Source: Actinomycetota bacterium
Lineage (GTDB): Bacteria; Actinomycetota; Actinomycetes; Actinomycetales; Dermatophilaceae
DNA length: 64,000 nt
Direction of reading: 5' to 3'
Assembly (NCBI GenBank): GCA_020160805.1
Contig: JAIUPO010000010.1
Location: forward strand, 55,798 to 119,797
In this document: in pieces, positions 45,120 to 54,623 of the stretch
Position numbering within the stretch: the first letter of the stretch is position 1
How the letters are laid out: every line of letters starts with the position of its first letter
Position numbers and translations under genes: made by a program
The notes under the pieces: generated by a model
Told to the model about the DNA's origin: nothing
What the model saw: the letters and a program-made list of their open reading frames with translations, nothing else
The model's database searches: none

Positions 45120-45611
45120 CTATTCCGTGAGCCACTCGTTGAGGATCTGGGCTTCGAGGTCGAAGCCGTGCTTGATCGCCGGCGCGGCAGCGCGCTCGAC
45201 CTTTCCGCCGAGGAACGGGATGGCGGCTTTGAGTTCCGCCTCGAGACTCTGGTGAGATCCCGTCTCCGTCGGAGTTAGCCGCAGGGTGCCCTGAAGCGTC
45301 ACCGGCGCGCCCTGGACCTTGATGTCGATGCGGGCGAAGCGGGAGCCGTCAGGGTTGGCCGGCCCCCAGTCCTGCGTCTCATGGATCATCAAGTGCTCTC
45401 CGACGGCGGAGCGGACCGCATCGGGCAGGCTCTCGGTGGGCATGGCGCGCGTGGTCGTGATGACCGTGCGGCCGGCGGCCTGCGAGATGGCGACGGTGTG
45501 TTCGGCCGAACTGGACCGCTCGCACTTCTCTTCCTGGAACTCCTCGGTCGCGCGGGTCGCGAAAACCTCATCGGGCGAAGCGGGCAGGTCCGCGGACTCG
45601 GTGATCCTCAT
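45120..45611 (-). CDS. DUF2505 family protein (SRPBCC-like fold)
   Basis: 163 aa. The start MRITESADLPASPDEVFA and the beta-rich middle with VTLQGTLRLTPTETG fit DUF2505 proteins, which resemble START/SRPBCC hydrophobic-ligand binders. It ends with a long helix, HGFDLEAQILNEWLTE. The ligand is unknown. It is encoded 34 bp downstream of pruA on the same strand. Confidence 0.82.
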   Translation of the reverse strand: MRITESADLPASPDEVFATRATEEFQEEKCERSSSAEHTVAISQAAGRTVITTTRAMPTESLPDAVRSAVGEHLMIHETQDWGPANPDGSRFARIDIKVQGAPVTLQGTLRLTPTETGSHQSLEAELKAAIPFLGGKVERAAAPAIKHGFDLEAQILNEWLTE

Positions 45612-45645
45612 GGGCGATCAACTTAGTGGAGCCGGGGCCCAGAAC

Positions 45646-47274
45646 CTATGACATGTGCGGGTATTCGTGCCGCGTCGGCGGAGTGAAGGTCTCCTTGATC
45701 GCGCGCGGCGAGGTCCAGCGTTGCACGTTCAGCAGGGAACCAGCCTTGTCATTGGTGCCCGAGGCACGGGCGCCCCCGAAGGGCTGCTGGCCGACGACGG
45801 CACCGGTCGGTTTGTCGTTGACATAGAAGTTGCCGGCAGCGAAGCGCAGCGCCTCGCTGACGCGGGCGATGACCGCCCGGTCCCGGGCGATGATCGAGCC
45901 GGTCAAGGCGTAGGGCGCCGAGGACTCCATGGCCGCCATGACCTTGTCGAACTGGCGATCCGGATAGACGTGCACGGCAAGGATCGGGCCGAAGAACTCG
46001 GTCGTGAAGACCTCGTCGAGCGGGTCGTCGCCGACCAGGATGGTGGGCCGCACGAAATAGCCCTCGGAGTCGTCATAGGTCCCGCCGGCGAGGACGGAGA
46101 TCCCGGGCCGCGCGGTGGCGCGGTCGATGGCGGAGGCATTGCGGGCGAAGGATCGCTCGTCGATGACGGCCCCCATGAAGTTGCCGAAGTCGCGAACATC
46201 GCCCTGCCGCAGACCGGTCGTCAGGTCGGCGAGGTCGTCGCGAATCAGCTTCCACAAGGATCGGGGGACGTAGGCACGGGAGGCGGCCGAACACTTCTGT
46301 CCTTGGAACTCGAAAGCGCCCCGGATCAAGGCCGTGCGCAACACATCAGGGTCGGCGCTGGGGTGGGCGAGGACGAAATCCTTGCCGCCGGTCTCGCCGA
46401 CGAGCCGGGGATAGCCGCGATAGGACGCGAGTCGGCTGCCCACTTCCTGCCACAGGTGCTGGAAGGTCGCGGTCGAGCCGGTGAAGTGGATGCCGGCCAG
46501 ATCCCGATGCGCCAGAGCAACTTTGGAGACGTCTAGGCCGTCGCCGGTGACCATATTGATGACGCCCGGCGGGAGTCCGGCGGCTATCAGCAATTCCATC
46601 GTGAGAGTCGCGGCGAGTTGCTGGGTGGGGCTGGGCTTCCACAGGACGGTATTGCCCATCAGCGCCGGGGCGGTCGGGAGGTTGCCGGCGATGGCGGTGA
46701 AATTGAAGGGTGTGATCGCGTAGACAAAGCCTTCGAGCGGGCGGTGATCGAGGCGGTTCCACACGCCGGGCGAGTTCGCGGCCGGCTGCTCGGCGAGCAC
46801 CTGACGCCCGAAGTGCACATTGAAGCGCCAGAAGTCGATCAGCTCGCAGGCGCTATCGATCTCGGCTTGGTAGCAGGTCTTGCTCTGCCCGAGCATGGTT
46901 GCGGCATTGAGCCGGGCGCGCCACGGGCCGGCGAGCAGGTCCGCCGCCTTGAAGAAGATAGCGGCGCGGTCGTCATACGACAGGGACCGCCAGGCGGGCG
47001 CGGCGGCGAGGGCAGCGTCGATGGCGGCGGAGGCTTGGGCGGTGCCGGCATTACGCAGGTGCCCGAGGATCTCGGCATGGGCGTGGGGTTGGCGCACCGG
47101 GATGCGCTTGCCAGAGCCGGCGACCTCCACCCCCCCGATGACGTGCGGGAAATCCCTTGTGCTGCCGGCGAGTTCGGCGAGGGCGGCCTGCACCTGCCCG
47201 CGCTCGGCGGAGCCGGGGGCATAGTCGAGGACGGTCTCGTTGACCGGCGCGGGGACCTGGGTGACGGCATCCAT
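45646..47274 (-). CDS. pruA: L-glutamate gamma-semialdehyde (P5C) dehydrogenase
   Basis: 542 aa from ATG 47274, with AAGGAG upstream. This is the type-1 monofunctional P5C dehydrogenase length. It has the catalytic Cys in FQGQKCSAASRAYVP (about 328), Glu in VGETGGKDF (about 290) and the NAD-binding segments VLWKPSPTQ and FTGSTATF. It oxidises P5C to glutamate with NAD+ in proline catabolism. No proline dehydrogenase lies beside it in the window. The product glutamate can enter the large glutamate dehydrogenase nearby. Confidence 0.92.
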   Translation of the reverse strand: MDAVTQVPAPVNETVLDYAPGSAERGQVQAALAELAGSTRDFPHVIGGVEVAGSGKRIPVRQPHAHAEILGHLRNAGTAQASAAIDAALAAAPAWRSLSYDDRAAIFFKAADLLAGPWRARLNAATMLGQSKTCYQAEIDSACELIDFWRFNVHFGRQVLAEQPAANSPGVWNRLDHRPLEGFVYAITPFNFTAIAGNLPTAPALMGNTVLWKPSPTQQLAATLTMELLIAAGLPPGVINMVTGDGLDVSKVALAHRDLAGIHFTGSTATFQHLWQEVGSRLASYRGYPRLVGETGGKDFVLAHPSADPDVLRTALIRGAFEFQGQKCSAASRAYVPRSLWKLIRDDLADLTTGLRQGDVRDFGNFMGAVIDERSFARNASAIDRATARPGISVLAGGTYDDSEGYFVRPTILVGDDPLDEVFTTEFFGPILAVHVYPDRQFDKVMAAMESSAPYALTGSIIARDRAVIARVSEALRFAAGNFYVNDKPTGAVVGQQPFGGARASGTNDKAGSLLNVQRWTSPRAIKETFTPPTRHEYPHMS

Positions 47275-47347
47275 GGCGGACTCCTTCGGCCGTTGGAGGG
47301 TGCTTGCCCACCCTAGCGAGAGGGCACGCCAGCATGGGCGCCGGCGA

Positions 47348-47740
47348 TCAGTCCAGCAGATCCAGGACGACCTCGGCCTCGGTGATGTCGTACCACAGCA
47401 GGTCGGCGTCAGGTCCGTCCTCTTCGCCGACATGGAGCGAGACGCCCTCGCGATGCAGGAGGGGGCGCGGCAGGGCGACGGCCGTGCCCGGCCCGCTCCA
47501 GCGCACCTCGCCGTCCGGCAGGTCGACGGCCAGGACGATGACCCGATTGTGCTCCCTGGCCGCAGCGACGGCATCGAGGAAGGCGAGGTACTCGCGTTCT
47601 TCCTCATCCGCCCGCGGCGTCGCGGCGGCGAAAGCCGGGGACACGCCATATGCCGGGCGCCCCGCCGGAAGCGTGCCATCCCGCAGCAGGGCCGCGAGGT
47701 CGGTGGTGGTCACCGGGAGGTAGAGGCGTTGCAATCCCAT
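47348..47740 (-). CDS. Conserved actinobacterial protein (DUF6912-like)
   Basis: 130 aa. It begins MGLQRLYLPVTTTDLAALL and has the acidic end DADLLWYDITEAEVV. The layout resembles actinobacterial DUF6912 proteins, which often begin with R-(V/L)-Y-(V/L)-P. The function is unknown. Its ATG overlaps the stop of the WS/DGAT-like gene, so the two are co-translated, and it ends 74 bp before the pruA start. Confidence 0.65.
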   Translation of the reverse strand: MGLQRLYLPVTTTDLAALLRDGTLPAGRPAYGVSPAFAAATPRADEEEREYLAFLDAVAAAREHNRVIVLAVDLPDGEVRWSGPGTAVALPRPLLHREGVSLHVGEEDGPDADLLWYDITEAEVVLDLLD

Positions 47741-49143
47741 CAGTGACTCCGTCCGGTGTGGCTAGTGGCGGCCTCGAGAAGTTCGGCGAGCGCATCGGCA
47801 AGGGTGCCGTCCAGGATCTCCAGATCGGGGACGGCATCGCGATCGGCGAGCACTCCGATGTGGAGGCGCGCGTTGTAACCAGTCATCCCGATGGCCAGCG
47901 CGTGGCCGCGGGTCAGCGGGATGACGGGATAGCTGGCCTGCAGGCGGACCCCATCGGCATACATCGGCCGCTGCGGGCCCGGGACATTCGTGATGACGAG
48001 GTTGAACAGCCGGGTGCTCATCGACGCGCCGAGGCGGACGCCGAGCGAGTGCAGCGCTGGGGGCGCGAACCCGGCCATCGCCGCCAGATCGGCGGCTCGG
48101 ACTCCGGCGTGCTGGCGCAGCTGATGCTCCAGGGAGAACTGGATCTGCGCGAGCCGCATCATCGGTGAGGCTTCACCCACCGGCAGCTCGACGAAGACCG
48201 CCTGGACTCGGGAGCCATAGGGCGTCGAGTCGTCCGCCACCGATACCGGCACCAGGGCGCGCACCGAGCGGGCGGATGAGATGTGTTCGCCGCGGGCTTG
48301 GAGCCAGCCGCGCAGCGCGCCGGCAATGACGGTCAGGGCGATGGCGTGCACGGTCGGCCGGGTGCCATCCGGTGCGCTCGCGCTGTCGCGGATTTCGCGA
48401 AGGTCCGCGAGATCTAGGTCAGTCATCAGATAGCGGCGAGCGTTGTGGCCCTCCACGGCGAAGGCGCGCTGAGAGGGCGGGGCCACGGCGGCCCGGGCGA
48501 TGGTCCCCCCCACCTTGGCCACCTGGCCGGCGGTGGCCTTCAGTTCCTGGACACCGCCTCGGATTCCGTCGACGACGGTCGTCGGACGGCGGACGAATCC
48601 GGAGATCGCATTGCCGAGCAATTCTTTGGTGCTCGGCGCGGGAACCGGTGTCCACGAACCAGATTCCGCGGTTCGCGCGGCCGGATCGGCGGACAGGCCG
48701 GTGACATCCCCGGCATCGATGAGGGCCTGGTGGATCTTGGTGACGACGGCGAACCGGTCCTCGGAAACGCCCTCCACGACATACACCTCCCACAGCGGGC
48801 GCGAGCGATCCAGCGGGCGGCTCGCGACGCGCGCGACGAAATCCTGCAACTGCTCGATTGATCCCGGAGCAGGCAGTGCCGAGCGACGCACGTGATAGTC
48901 GAGATCGAAATCCGCGTCGTCGATCCACACCGGCGTCATGATCCGGCCGGGCAGGGTGCGGATCTTCTGGCGGTAGCGCGGGTGGCTGCTCAGCCGCGCC
49001 GCGATGCCTTCGCGCACCCGCGCCGGGCGGAAGTTGTCGGGCGCCGCGAAGATGAGGACTTGACCGACATGCGTCGCCGTCGACGCATCTTCCAGATAGA
49101 GAAAACTGCTGTCTGCTGGGCTGAGCCGGTCGATCACGCGCAC
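47740..49143 (-). CDS. WS/DGAT-family acyltransferase-like protein with altered HHxxxDG motif
   Basis: About 467 aa with the family landmarks IDRLSPADSSFLYLE, PLDRSRPLWEVYVVEG and NVPGPQRPMY. The active-site motif HHxxxDG reads HQALIDA (about residue 138), so the second, catalytic His is Gln and the final Gly is Ala. Canonical members acylate diacylglycerol or fatty alcohols to make storage lipid; activity here is doubtful. The start is uncertain. GTG 49143 has GAGGG about ten bases upstream, while ATG 49164 and GTG 49137 are alternatives. A longer open frame to 50274 runs under selA and was rejected. Confidence 0.75.
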   Translation of the reverse strand: MRVIDRLSPADSSFLYLEDASTATHVGQVLIFAAPDNFRPARVREGIAARLSSHPRYRQKIRTLPGRIMTPVWIDDADFDLDYHVRRSALPAPGSIEQLQDFVARVASRPLDRSRPLWEVYVVEGVSEDRFAVVTKIHQALIDAGDVTGLSADPAARTAESGSWTPVPAPSTKELLGNAISGFVRRPTTVVDGIRGGVQELKATAGQVAKVGGTIARAAVAPPSQRAFAVEGHNARRYLMTDLDLADLREIRDSASAPDGTRPTVHAIALTVIAGALRGWLQARGEHISSARSVRALVPVSVADDSTPYGSRVQAVFVELPVGEASPMMRLAQIQFSLEHQLRQHAGVRAADLAAMAGFAPPALHSLGVRLGASMSTRLFNLVITNVPGPQRPMYADGVRLQASYPVIPLTRGHALAIGMTGYNARLHIGVLADRDAVPDLEILDGTLADALAELLEAATSHTGRSH

Positions 49144-49202
49144 ATCGTCGCAGACCCTCGCCATGGACCGGCAACGCACGGCGCCCCCGTAAGGTGAGCC
49201 GC

Positions 49203-49298
49203 GGAGGTGTCTGGGTTCCTGGTGGTCCCCCCGGTCTTCAAAACCGGTGTGCGGCGGCATCCGTCGCAGGCGGGTTCGATTCCCGTCCACCTCCGCCA
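49203..49298 (+). tRNA. selC: tRNA-Sec (anticodon UCA)
   Basis: 96 nt including the encoded CCA end (49296-49298). The anticodon loop CTTCAAA places TCA at 49238-49240, inside the stem CCGGT/ACCGG. The long variable arm pairs TGCGGCGG with CCGTCGCA around CAT. The T arm is GCGGG-TTCGATT-CCCGT. The acceptor starts GGAGGTG and ends CACCTCC plus discriminator G, with G73 as in known tRNA-Sec. The eighth acceptor pair looks like T-C, a mismatch in the extended Sec stem. It is immediately upstream of selA, which confirms the identity. Confidence 0.95.
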
Positions 49299-49347
49299 CG
49301 ACCGCCCCGGAATGGGCCGGTCGCCCACGGACCAGGAGGCCAATCCG

Positions 49348-50685
49348 GTGAGCGAGCAGGACCCGCGGCGCGCCATTCCGCGTGCCGACGCGCTGCTGGC
49401 CGATCCGGAGATTTCGGCTTATGCCGAGGCCCTCGGGGGCGATCGCGTCCGCGCCATGGTGGCCGCGGCCACCGCGCAGGCCCGCGCGGGATCTCTTGCG
49501 CCCCAGTTGGTTCGGGAGCGAGTGCTTGAGGAGTTGGCGGCGTTGGCGCGGAGCGCGACGACCCTGACGCCGGTGCTCAATGCCACGGGCGTGGTGATCC
49601 ATACCAACCTGGGCCGGGCCCCCCTGACGGCCGCTGCACGGGAGGCACTTCTGGCGGCCAGTGGGTATGTCGATGTGGAGTTTGGGCTGGAGAGCGGGGT
49701 GCGGGAGCGCCGCGGCCGAGGGACCGTGGACGCGCTGCTCGCCGCCGTTCCGGCGGCGCAGGACGCCCTCGTCGTGACCAATGGCGCGGCGGCCCTGTCG
49801 CTGGCCGTCACGGCGCTTGCCCAGGGGCGGGACATGCTCGTCTCCCGGGGCGAGCTCGTCGAGATCGGCGACGGCTTCCGGCTCCCCGATCTCATCGAGT
49901 CGACCGGTGTGACGATTCGCGAAGTGGGCACGACGAACCGCACGCACCTCGCCGACTATGCCGGAGCGCTGGATGAGCGAGCGGCGGCGATTCTCAAGGT
50001 GCACCCGAGCAACTTCCGGGTGTCCGGCTTCACGGCCCAGGCCACGGTCGGTGAGTGCGCTGCGCTGGGGCGGGAGCACGGCATACCCGTGATTGTCGAT
50101 ATCGGCTCCGGGCTGCTGGCTCCGGACGACCTGCTGACCGACGAACCGGACGCTCAATCGACCCTCGCTGCGGGCGCTGACCTGGTCATCTGCAGCGGAG
50201 ACAAGCTGCTCGGCGGACCGCAGGCGGGACTCATCTTCGGCCGGGCCGACCTGGTTCATCGACTCCGTCGCCACCCCCTGGCCAGGGCCTTCCGCGCGGG
50301 GAAGCTCACGCTCGCCGCCCTAGAAGCAACGTTGCGCGGGCCGCGGTCGCGGGTGTCGGCATACCTGCACCGCGCCCCCGATGAGTTGCGGGGTCGCGTG
50401 GAGGGGGTGCGTTCCGCGGTGCTCGCGGCCCGGCCGGACCTGGAGGATGTGCTGGCTGTCGTGCCCGTCGAGGGGGCCGTTGGTGGCGGCGGTGCACCGG
50501 GTATGCCGCTCCCGGGCTGGGCGCTGGTGCTGCCGGAACACCTGGCGGGCCCGCTGCGTCGAGGCAGCCCGGCGATCGTGGCCCGGGTCGAGGGTGGGCG
50601 CACCCTGCTCGACTTGCGCTGCATCGAGGACGCGGAGGATCCGGCCGTCGCTTCGGCCGTGCTCGCGGCGCTTGGGCGGGATTGA
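49348..50685 (+). CDS. selA: L-seryl-tRNA(Sec) selenium transferase
   Basis: 445 aa. The PLP-binding lysine lies in CSGDKLLGGPQAG (about 286). LNATGVVIHTNLGRAPL and RGTVDALLAAV-like segments are typical of SelA. It converts Ser-tRNA(Sec) to Sec-tRNA(Sec) using selenophosphate. GTG 49348 is fixed by AGGAGG at 49334-49339. It lies 49 bp after selC, and its stop overlaps the selB start (TGATG). Confidence 0.95.
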   Translation: MSEQDPRRAIPRADALLADPEISAYAEALGGDRVRAMVAAATAQARAGSLAPQLVRERVLEELAALARSATTLTPVLNATGVVIHTNLGRAPLTAAAREALLAASGYVDVEFGLESGVRERRGRGTVDALLAAVPAAQDALVVTNGAAALSLAVTALAQGRDMLVSRGELVEIGDGFRLPDLIESTGVTIREVGTTNRTHLADYAGALDERAAAILKVHPSNFRVSGFTAQATVGECAALGREHGIPVIVDIGSGLLAPDDLLTDEPDAQSTLAAGADLVICSGDKLLGGPQAGLIFGRADLVHRLRRHPLARAFRAGKLTLAALEATLRGPRSRVSAYLHRAPDELRGRVEGVRSAVLAARPDLEDVLAVVPVEGAVGGGGAPGMPLPGWALVLPEHLAGPLRRGSPAIVARVEGGRTLLDLRCIEDAEDPAVASAVLAALGRD

Positions 50686-52493
50686 TGCACGTCATCGCGA
50701 CGGCCGGGCATGTCGATCACGGCAAGTCGACGCTGGTCCGTGCGCTGACGGGTCGCGATCCGGACCGGTTGGAGGCGGAGAAGCGGCGCGGGTTGACGAT
50801 CGAGTTGGGCTACGCCTGGACAACCCTGCCCGATGTGGGAGACGTGGCTTTCGTCGATGTGCCCGGTCATCGGCGCTTCATCGGCACCATGCTCGCCGGC
50901 CTGGGCCCCGCGCCAGCCGTGCTCTTCGTCGTCGCGGCGGACGCCGGCTGGTCGGCGCAAAGCGCAGAGCACCTGCGGGCCATCGATGCCCTCGGCCTGC
51001 GCCACGGCCTGCTGGTGGTGACGCGCTGCGATCTCGTGGCGCCCGAGAGGGCGGAGGAAGTAGCCCAATCTGGGAGCGAGCGGATTGCGGAATCATCTCT
51101 GGGACACGTCGATTCGGTTGTGATCTCGGCCGTGACCGGGGCCGGTTTGGAGGATCTGCGGGCGGCCTTGGCGCGTCTTTGTTCGAGGCTCCCCCAGCCG
51201 CGCACAGACGGACGCGTTCGGCTCTGGGTCGACCGGTCCTTCACCATCGACGGGAGCGGCACCGTCGTCACCGGCACCCTCGGCGCCGGCACCCTGCATC
51301 GCGGGGACCGGCTCGCGGTCGGCGATCGCGTGGTCACTATTCGCGGCCTGCAGTCGCTGGAAGCGCCCCAGGAGACGGTCGCCGCGACGGCCCGGGTCGC
51401 GGTCAATTTGCGCGGGGCCGATGCGAGCGCGATCGGCCGCGGCGATGCGCTTCTGAGCGCGGGCGACTGGCGCCTGACCTCGGTTGTTGACGTGCGGCTG
51501 CGTGAGGACGCGCCGGACCTGCCCCGGGAGGCCCGCTGCCATGTCGGCACCGCCGCGCTGCGGGCGTATGTCCGTCCCCTCACCCCCGGTGCGGCCCGGC
51601 TGACTCTGGATTGTGCGGTGCCCTTGACACCGGGTGATGCGCTGATCCTGCGCGATTCCGGGCGCGACGGTGCCATTTGGGGGGCGGTCGTGCTGGACAT
51701 CGAACCGCCGGCTTTGCGGCGCCGCGGCGATGGAGCACGACGTGGCGCGGCGCTTCTCGACGTAGGAGCCGCGGAGTTAGCGGCTCTGGTGCGGACCCGA
51801 GGGAGTCTGACCGATGCGGAGGCTGCGGGCCTCGGCCACGATCTGGCCGGCCTGTCGGGCGTTAGCCGCCTGGACTGCGATCCCGAGATGCTGGGCGGTG
51901 ACGAGTTTGTGCGCATCGGCTCCCGCGTGGCGACTCGAGATGTGGTGAGCCAATGGACCTCGGCCCTCGGGGCCGCCCTCGACGACCAGACCCGCCACGA
52001 GCCGCTACGCCCGGGCTTGCCGCTGGCGGCGGCGCGTGCGCGGGCGGGCCTGCCCGATCTCGCCACGACCGAGTTGCTCTGTCGGGCAATGGCTCTCGAC
52101 ATCTCTGGGGGCCGCGTGGCTCGCGAAGGGGCGCGCCCGGATCTCGGGGCGAAATCTGCCGCTCTGGAGGGAATCGTGGCTCGCTTGGGCGACCGGCCCT
52201 TCGATGCCCCCGAGCGGCCCGAACTCGAAGCGGCCGGCCTTGGCGTCCAAGAACTCGCCGCCGCCGAAGCGCTCGGCCGGGTGATCCGCCTCGCCGACGA
52301 CCTCATTCTCCTGCCCACGGCGCCAGCCCTGGCGATGCGGACCTTGGCCGCGCTCCCCCAGCCGTTCACGACAAGCGCAGCCCGGGAAGCGCTGGCGAGC
52401 ACCCGGCGGGTCGTCATACCCCTGCTGGAGTATTTGGACCGGCGCGGCTGGACCCGCCGGCTCGACGCCGGCCACCGCGAGGTCGTGCGATGA
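50685..52493 (+). CDS. selB: Selenocysteine-specific elongation factor SelB
   Basis: 602 aa. The G domain has GHVDHGKS (8-15), RRGLTIELGYAW, DVPGHRRF and a G4-position TRCD. Beta-barrel domains with VDRSFTIDGSGTVVTGTL follow, then C-terminal winged helices that bind SECIS RNA. It carries Sec-tRNA(Sec) to the ribosome at UGA codons. ATG 50685 overlaps the selA TGA. The long frame on the opposite strand is a composition shadow. Confidence 0.95.
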   Translation: MHVIATAGHVDHGKSTLVRALTGRDPDRLEAEKRRGLTIELGYAWTTLPDVGDVAFVDVPGHRRFIGTMLAGLGPAPAVLFVVAADAGWSAQSAEHLRAIDALGLRHGLLVVTRCDLVAPERAEEVAQSGSERIAESSLGHVDSVVISAVTGAGLEDLRAALARLCSRLPQPRTDGRVRLWVDRSFTIDGSGTVVTGTLGAGTLHRGDRLAVGDRVVTIRGLQSLEAPQETVAATARVAVNLRGADASAIGRGDALLSAGDWRLTSVVDVRLREDAPDLPREARCHVGTAALRAYVRPLTPGAARLTLDCAVPLTPGDALILRDSGRDGAIWGAVVLDIEPPALRRRGDGARRGAALLDVGAAELAALVRTRGSLTDAEAAGLGHDLAGLSGVSRLDCDPEMLGGDEFVRIGSRVATRDVVSQWTSALGAALDDQTRHEPLRPGLPLAAARARAGLPDLATTELLCRAMALDISGGRVAREGARPDLGAKSAALEGIVARLGDRPFDAPERPELEAAGLGVQELAAAEALGRVIRLADDLILLPTAPALAMRTLAALPQPFTTSAAREALASTRRVVIPLLEYLDRRGWTRRLDAGHREVVR

Positions 52494-52517
52494 GCCGACC
52501 GTGAGAGGAATCCCTTG

Positions 52518-53510
52518 ATGAGCGAGCCGATTCGGCTGACGCAGTATGCCGCCGGGGGCGGGTGCGCCTGCAAGATTCCCGCCGCGCAATTGGAGACGCT
52601 GGTCGCCGGGCTGCCGGCGAGCCGCCACGCCGACCTTCTCGTCGGCCTGGAGAGCGGCGATGACGCGGCGGCCGTCCGGATCGCCGGAGGTCAGGCGGTC
52701 ATCTCGACGGCCGACTTCTTCACGCCGGTCGTCGACTCTGCCTATGACTGGGGACGGATCGCGGCAGCCAATGCCCTTTCGGATGTCTATGCCATGGGCG
52801 GGACGCCGATTGTCGCGATCAACCTGCTGGGCTGGCCGGTCGATCAGCTCGATCCGCAGCTGATCACGGAGGTGCTCCGTGGCGGCGCGGAGGGTGCGGC
52901 AAGTGCTGGGATCGCCATCGCCGGCGGCCACAGCATCACGGCGCCAGAACCGATCTACGGCCTGGCCGTGACGGGGATCGCCGACCCGGATCGTTTGCTG
53001 CGCAACGACACTGGCGTCGCCGGCCTGCCGATCAGCCTCACCAAGCCGCTCGGCGTGGGCATTCTCGGCAACCGGCACAAGGTCACCGGCGAGGTCTTCC
53101 CGGATGCCATCGCCTCCATGGTCGCGCTCAACGACCAGGCGTCCGTGGCCGCCCTCGCCGCCGGGGTGCGAACGGCCACCGATGTCACCGGTTTCGGCCT
53201 GTTGGGTCATCTGTTCAAGCTCTGCCGCGCCTCCGGGATCGCGGCGTACATCGATCACGGCGCCGTGCCGGTGCTTGATGGAGCGCGGGAGAGCCTGGCC
53301 GCGGGCTATGTGCCCGGCGGCTCAAGGCGCAATCTCGACTGGGTGCGCCCATCCCTTGACGTGCGGCCGGGCGTGAGCGAAGACGAGCTGCTGCTGCTCG
53401 CGGACGCGCAAACCAGCGGGGGTCTGCTCGTGCTGGGTGAGATCCCCGGCGCGCCGGTGATCGGCGAGACCGTCGCGGCCCATGGTTCGACGCGAATCAT
53501 CATTGGCTGA
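52518..53510 (+). CDS. selD: Selenophosphate synthetase
   Basis: 330 aa. The N-terminal loop GGGCACKI keeps the catalytic Cys16 and Lys19, equivalent to E. coli Cys17 and Lys20, so this SelD is a cysteine form and does not itself need selenocysteine. ESGDDAAAV and the GGHS loop bind ATP and metal. It makes selenophosphate from selenide and ATP. ATG 52518 follows AGAGGA, and the gap to selB is 24 bp. Confidence 0.95.
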   Translation: MSEPIRLTQYAAGGGCACKIPAAQLETLVAGLPASRHADLLVGLESGDDAAAVRIAGGQAVISTADFFTPVVDSAYDWGRIAAANALSDVYAMGGTPIVAINLLGWPVDQLDPQLITEVLRGGAEGAASAGIAIAGGHSITAPEPIYGLAVTGIADPDRLLRNDTGVAGLPISLTKPLGVGILGNRHKVTGEVFPDAIASMVALNDQASVAALAAGVRTATDVTGFGLLGHLFKLCRASGIAAYIDHGAVPVLDGARESLAAGYVPGGSRRNLDWVRPSLDVRPGVSEDELLLLADAQTSGGLLVLGEIPGAPVIGETVAAHGSTRIIIG

Positions 53511-53522
53511 TCGACTGTGTCG

Positions 53523-54623
53523 TTAGGTCAATTCCGTTGGCGCAGAACGCATCACGGTAGCCGCGTGCTGGGCGGTGCGTCCGGGACGGCTGGCGCTCTC
53601 CCGAGCCGCAACGCGCTCCTTCTGCGGGATGACGGTGTACTTGGGATCCTTGGCTGACTCGATGCCGGCGTGGAAGACGCCGAATCGCAGTGCGGCTGAG
53701 CCGGCATTGAACGCCAGGCCGGCCAGGACCGCCGCCGGTCGCCACCGGCCGCCGACCAGGGTCAGTCCCATTCCCGCGAGCGTGAGCGCCTTGCTCGCCG
53801 ACACGAGACGGCCCGCCCTGCCCGTATGCAGTGGCTCCCCGATCAGTCCCGCGTTGCGGTTGATGAGTGAAAAGGCGGCGAGTTCGAGCGCGGACCCGCC
53901 GATCGCCATCCGGCGCGCCGGGCCGGTGATCGCCGGATTGGTCGTGATCATGGCCGCGCCGCCTGCCGCCCCCATGGCGGAGCCGACGAAGACGAAGGGC
54001 AACTCCTTGTACATCCCGTGCCAGGTCGGCGTGGCGGTATTGGACAGCAAGACCGCGGTATAGGCAGCCAGTGGCGGAGCGAAGAATCCGGAGCCAAGAC
54101 TCGCTCCCCGGCTGACGACCGGCAAGGCGGCGTTGATCCGGCTCTCTTGCGGCAGAACGATTTTCGCCACTTCGCAGGCGGCAGCCGTGCCGGTGAAGGC
54201 GCCGAAGCCCGCGAGAATCCAACTGCCGACGCTCATCGGCGAGGTCAGCTTGATGACGCGCAGCATATTGAGGAATCGCGACGGTTTCCCGAGGTCCCCG
54301 ACAAGTGCAGCCGTGCTCACCCCGAGCGAGGCGAGCGCGGTAAGCCGCGCATTGCGCTGCAGTTCGGTGCGGCCGGTCAGCTCCGCCCCGGCCGCGACGA
54401 GCGCCGACCCGGCGGCCAGCCCGCCGGCATACAGATAGGTCGGGATCTTGTAGTCCCAGGGCGCGGGCTTGACGACCGAGCGGCCGTAGTAGGACGCGAA
54501 GGTCGCGTCCGGGACCATGAGGTCGTCGCGGCGTCGACGCCGCCGCCGCTCGCGGGGCTGCGTCGCGGGAGGATGGCTGGCCGCCTCGACGGGCGCGTTC
54601 TGGGTGGCTTCGCTATCGCTCAC
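53523..54623 (-). CDS. nrfD: NrfD-like membrane subunit of the formate dehydrogenase
   Basis: 366 aa with a strongly basic N-terminal region (RERRRRRRR, about 24-32) and about eight hydrophobic segments. YKIPTYLYAGGLAAGSA, DLGKPSRFLNMLRV and SPMSVGSWIL are typical of the NrfD/PsrC quinone-reactive family. It probably passes electrons from the iron-sulfur subunit to quinone. GTG 54623 overlaps the fdhB stop (GTGA). It ends 12 bp from the convergent selD stop. Confidence 0.88.
   Translation of the reverse strand: MSDSEATQNAPVEAASHPPATQPRERRRRRRRDDLMVPDATFASYYGRSVVKPAPWDYKIPTYLYAGGLAAGSALVAAGAELTGRTELQRNARLTALASLGVSTAALVGDLGKPSRFLNMLRVIKLTSPMSVGSWILAGFGAFTGTAAACEVAKIVLPQESRINAALPVVSRGASLGSGFFAPPLAAYTAVLLSNTATPTWHGMYKELPFVFVGSAMGAAGGAAMITTNPAITGPARRMAIGGSALELAAFSLINRNAGLIGEPLHTGRAGRLVSASKALTLAGMGLTLVGGRWRPAAVLAGLAFNAGSAALRFGVFHAGIESAKDPKYTVIPQKERVAARESASRPGRTAQHAATVMRSAPTELT

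Noticed and set aside
50867..52573. Open frame of about 570 codons antisense to selB
   Set aside because: Ser/Arg-rich composition shadow without domains.
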